Positions 62,801-64,000 of a DNA stretch of 64,000 nt are shown here, one piece after another; position 1 is the first letter of the stretch, and every line of letters begins with the position of its first letter. The stretch is from Roseiconus nitratireducens. Lineage in GTDB: Bacteria > Planctomycetota > Planctomycetia > Pirellulales > Pirellulaceae. Made by a program: the position numbers and the translations under genes. The notes below the pieces were generated by a model that was given only the letters and a program-made list of their open reading frames with translations, was not told the origin of the DNA and did no database searches. The stretch is from positions 124,001 through 188,000 of the forward strand of contig NZ_VWOX01000001.1 of NCBI RefSeq assembly GCF_008629675.1, written 5' to 3'.

Positions 62801-64000
62801 GCAGCGCCGGGTAAGTCGCCAACGCAGCCTGTCGGTAAGCTTCTGCCCATCGCTGCGCCGATTCCAGGTCGACGCCTTGCTGCACCGCTGCTTGCACCAG
62901 GTGCCGGCAGATTTCAGGCAGCCGCAGACCGACCTGAAGTTCATTGCTGAACTGACCGCCGAACATGGTTCCGATGCTGACACCGACCCGTTGTCGATCA
63001 ACCGACCATTTGCCGCCGTCAAACTCTTCGATCGCTTGGCGGACGGCATCGATCAGCATCAACTGCGCCGGATTGGCGTTGCCAACCAGTTTGGGCGGGA
63101 TCCGGTACGATTGCGCGTCGAACTGGAACCCTTCCACGTAGCCGCAAAGGACCGGCGGGATCCCCACCGAACCGTCGTCGGTAATCCCGATCGGACGGAC
63201 CGATCCGCAAGTCGATCCACCGTCGCTTGGCCAGCGTTGCGGCGGGGGCGGTTGCAGCACACAGCGTCCGCTGGCTAGAAGTTCGCCCAATTGCTCCACC
63301 GAGCGGGCGCCGGGCAGAACCAAGCCCCGACCCACGATCGCCAACGGTTCAGAAGGTTTTTTGTCTGGCGGCCCATCGACCGTTCGTCGCGGCATCGGAC
63401 GTCCGGCAGGCATGGGGTTGGGGCGGTCGCTGCCCGCGGACTGCATGATGACCGCGTGCGCATTCAGGCCGCCGATGCCGAACGCATTGACCGCGGCGGT
63501 ACGTCCATGGTTCGACGGATCCACCTCTGGCCAAGGTTCAACCGCATCAACGACACGCACCGTATTTGCGTTCCAGTCAAAAGAGGTCGTCGGATTCTCA
63601 AAATTGATCGATGGTGGCATCTCACCGCGACGCATCGCGATCACACACTTGACCAGCCCGACCAGTCCGGCGGCTTCCAACAAGTGTCCCAGGTTGCTCT
63701 TCACGCTGCCGATGGGCAGAGGCTTGCGCGGCCGATCGGTCAGCAGAGTCTGCAAGCTTTCAAGCTCGGTTGCGTCGCCGACCTGAGTGCTGGTCGCGTG
63801 ACATTCCAGGTAGTCGATCCGCAGCGGATCCTTGGGATCGCAAGCGCGACGCATGGCCAATTGCTGGCCCTCACTGCGCGGTGCCCACAGCCCCTTGCCC
63901 TTGCCGTCGGATGAGATGCCCACGCCCTGAAGTGTCGCCAGGATGTTCAAGCCGGCAGCGACCGCGGCCGAACGTTTCGCAACGACCACGGCGACGTAGC
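59826..64000 (-). CDS. Type I polyketide/secondary-lipid synthase, KS-KS(CLF)-AT-ACP-ACP (5' end outside window)
   Basis: The visible 1387 or more residues start inside a ketosynthase; the gene runs off the right edge. KS1 shows its two catalytic histidines in 'LECHATSTQVGD' (H64) and 'GSVKSNLGHLLEAAG' (H102). A second KS-like domain (about 213-600) has 'GGACAVDADEASGGLALLTA', where the Cys position is Glu429, so it resembles a chain-length factor. The AT (about 725-1045) has 'VVLGHSFGECTAAW' (S821) and 'FHTPAM' (H925). Two ACPs follow, with Ser1206 and Ser1334 in 'ELGIDSIK' motifs typical of PUFA-synthase carrier domains. The frame ends at TAG just after an A10 run. Numbering is from the first visible codon. 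Confidence 0.9.
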   Translation of the reverse strand, partial: YVAVVVAKRSAAVAAGLNILATLQGVGISSDGKGKGLWAPRSEGQQLAMRRACDPKDPLRIDYLECHATSTQVGDATELESLQTLLTDRPRKPLPIGSVKSNLGHLLEAAGLVGLVKCVIAMRRGEMPPSINFENPTTSFDWNANTVRVVDAVEPWPEVDPSNHGRTAAVNAFGIGGLNAHAVIMQSAGSDRPNPMPAGRPMPRRTVDGPPDKKPSEPLAIVGRGLVLPGARSVEQLGELLASGRCVLQPPPPQRWPSDGGSTCGSVRPIGITDDGSVGIPPVLCGYVEGFQFDAQSYRIPPKLVGNANPAQLMLIDAVRQAIEEFDGGKWSVDRQRVGVSIGTMFGGQFSNELQVGLRLPEICRHLVQAAVQQGVDLESAQRWAEAYRQAALATYPALLDETGGFTASTLASRIARTFDLMGGACAVDADEASGGLALLTAAEQLAQGDVDLMICGTTQRSLDLVALEQLYRNGRLATAAPQQLGSDDPSRIFPAEGVVIMLLQRLSDAKRANRPIFGVIDGLAESYCENVPLARQTLADQENADAGHPSTRIRRQIGHLGGGHGFVQTVAMTLADADNLHQNRDVRDNATVTEIAADGYQIRYTVSPPHRQRPVMTRPQSASRQDTLNINANSQPVQAVCLRASSREDLATQLKQIAERQVTDPVRHFAADPANQDDVAANPMIAGIVGRSSDELAEAAAALLKGPMSVGQSGTASRHAAFVKLDDITGDRIAWTFPGQGSQYAGQPRTFELDPQCLESVAEFDSQLQQFKLPPVGDRLNDPESKLGREIWWTQAWLLAVGTALTGFLTRRGLRPDVVLGHSFGECTAAWAAGVMSTAQAIEFAKARSEAVTLHGGPHGELLSVRAEPSRVDAILRHQHNACTITHHNAPEQTVIAGDPESIAMAKRHLSAEGVASVVIPVPAAFHTPAMRAAREVLDARQKHVTMRPPRFAFLSATQNRYLAEPDDIRSNLIDQLVTPVGFSAALERLVADGCGLIIEVGPSNVLTRLATATVTSRALCLSADDPQIDAGCQVKLIELASLAFGTSPMQNVSAPHASPSADRPSETPSTFAQPIRDAQPQPQGVDRFRMVDVTRRGRRNGPPSTAAAPPSGHRSPKNHASRPTLNGTRNGVNKRHNGAAAALATTSTVTSAVAETATADPAPSNVSHRRPESARAFLFDLVVDLTGYAPDIIDFEADLEAELGIDSIKKAQLIGELVQWGGLQVTTTDIRLSDYRSMADILGLLQQHPSAGADTFDAVTTRQPESAVQPPSPHAATADNAVESSAAQSTAAQSNDVDPIALERLMIDLLVDQTGYDESLIDMDADLESELGIDSIKRAQLLGELEQQFDLPPIQHANLKLADFPTLASIHGFILEQVANAKKKSPAC
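59840..59849 (-). other. A10 homopolymer at the ACP/KR junction, candidate -1 frameshift or slippage site
   Basis: Ten A residues in coding sense (T10 on the plus strand). The synthase frame reads GCG AAA AAA AAA AGT and stops 4 codons later; the -1 frame reads GAA AAA AAA AAG TCC and continues open for 45 further codons to the nominal KR-DH start and beyond. A hairpin with stem GCGTCC/GGACGC and a 6-base loop lies about 30 bp after the run. Confidence 0.6.

Overview
The window looks like chromosomal DNA of a planctomycete, most likely order Pirellulales (Rhodopirellula-type). This rests on the high GC content, the many small membrane or secreted orphan proteins with planctomycete-style N-termini, a sulfatase, a squalene-cyclase-like toroid protein, a large TPR serine/threonine kinase, and GC-rich dispersed repeats in intergenic spaces. 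It is not a mobile island: no integrase, transposase, tRNA, rRNA or CRISPR array was recognised. The assignment is inference, because no marker was searched.

Layout. 110-4013 holds small orphan proteins on the minus strand, including a stand-alone FtsH-extracellular-domain-like protein, a secretin-N-like periplasmic protein, a zinc-ribbon protein and a four-helix-bundle (S23) protein with an EH-repeat tail. 4431-8555 encodes an M3 oligopeptidase and a membrane-anchored toroid-repeat protein. 8661-24128 is one long minus-strand respiratory cluster: alternative complex III (actA, actB, actC, a fused actDE, actF), a small membrane protein, a SCO copper chaperone and a caa3-type cytochrome oxidase (subunits II, I, III, IV). 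Quinol electrons would pass through ACIII to cytochrome c domains and then to an oxidase with the YSHP (A2) signature. Upstream of it lies an array of about 19 copies of a 19-bp repeat.

25049-28490 carries folK, a CPBP membrane protease and a sulfatase. 29581-37932 is rpoB-rpoC on the plus strand, with two strong hairpins in the intergenic gap and one after rpoC. Then come a UPF0104-type membrane protein, a 171-bp tandem repeat block, an S46 dipeptidyl-peptidase, a 3-methyladenine DNA glycosylase divergent from an amidohydrolase and a radical SAM protein, an overlapping peptidase/ATP-grasp gene pair, and a divergent MnmE-like GTPase that lacks the C-terminal cysteine motif.

48903-64000, all minus strand, ends in a lipid/polyketide synthase cluster running off the right edge. 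Its order of transcription is a modular synthase (KS, second KS lacking the active-site Cys, AT, ACP, ACP), a KR-DH protein, a FabL-like SDR, an HHxxxDG acyltransferase, and a membrane-anchored orphan translationally coupled to it. A TPR kinase gene follows.

The most notable observation is at the junction of the two synthase reading frames. The KS-KS-AT-ACP-ACP frame stops just after a run of ten A residues (coding sense). The KR-DH frame is open without interruption through that run in the -1 frame and has no convincing start of its own. Either the synthase is a single polypeptide of about 2,250 or more residues made by -1 frameshifting or transcriptional slippage, or the A-run is an assembly or real indel.
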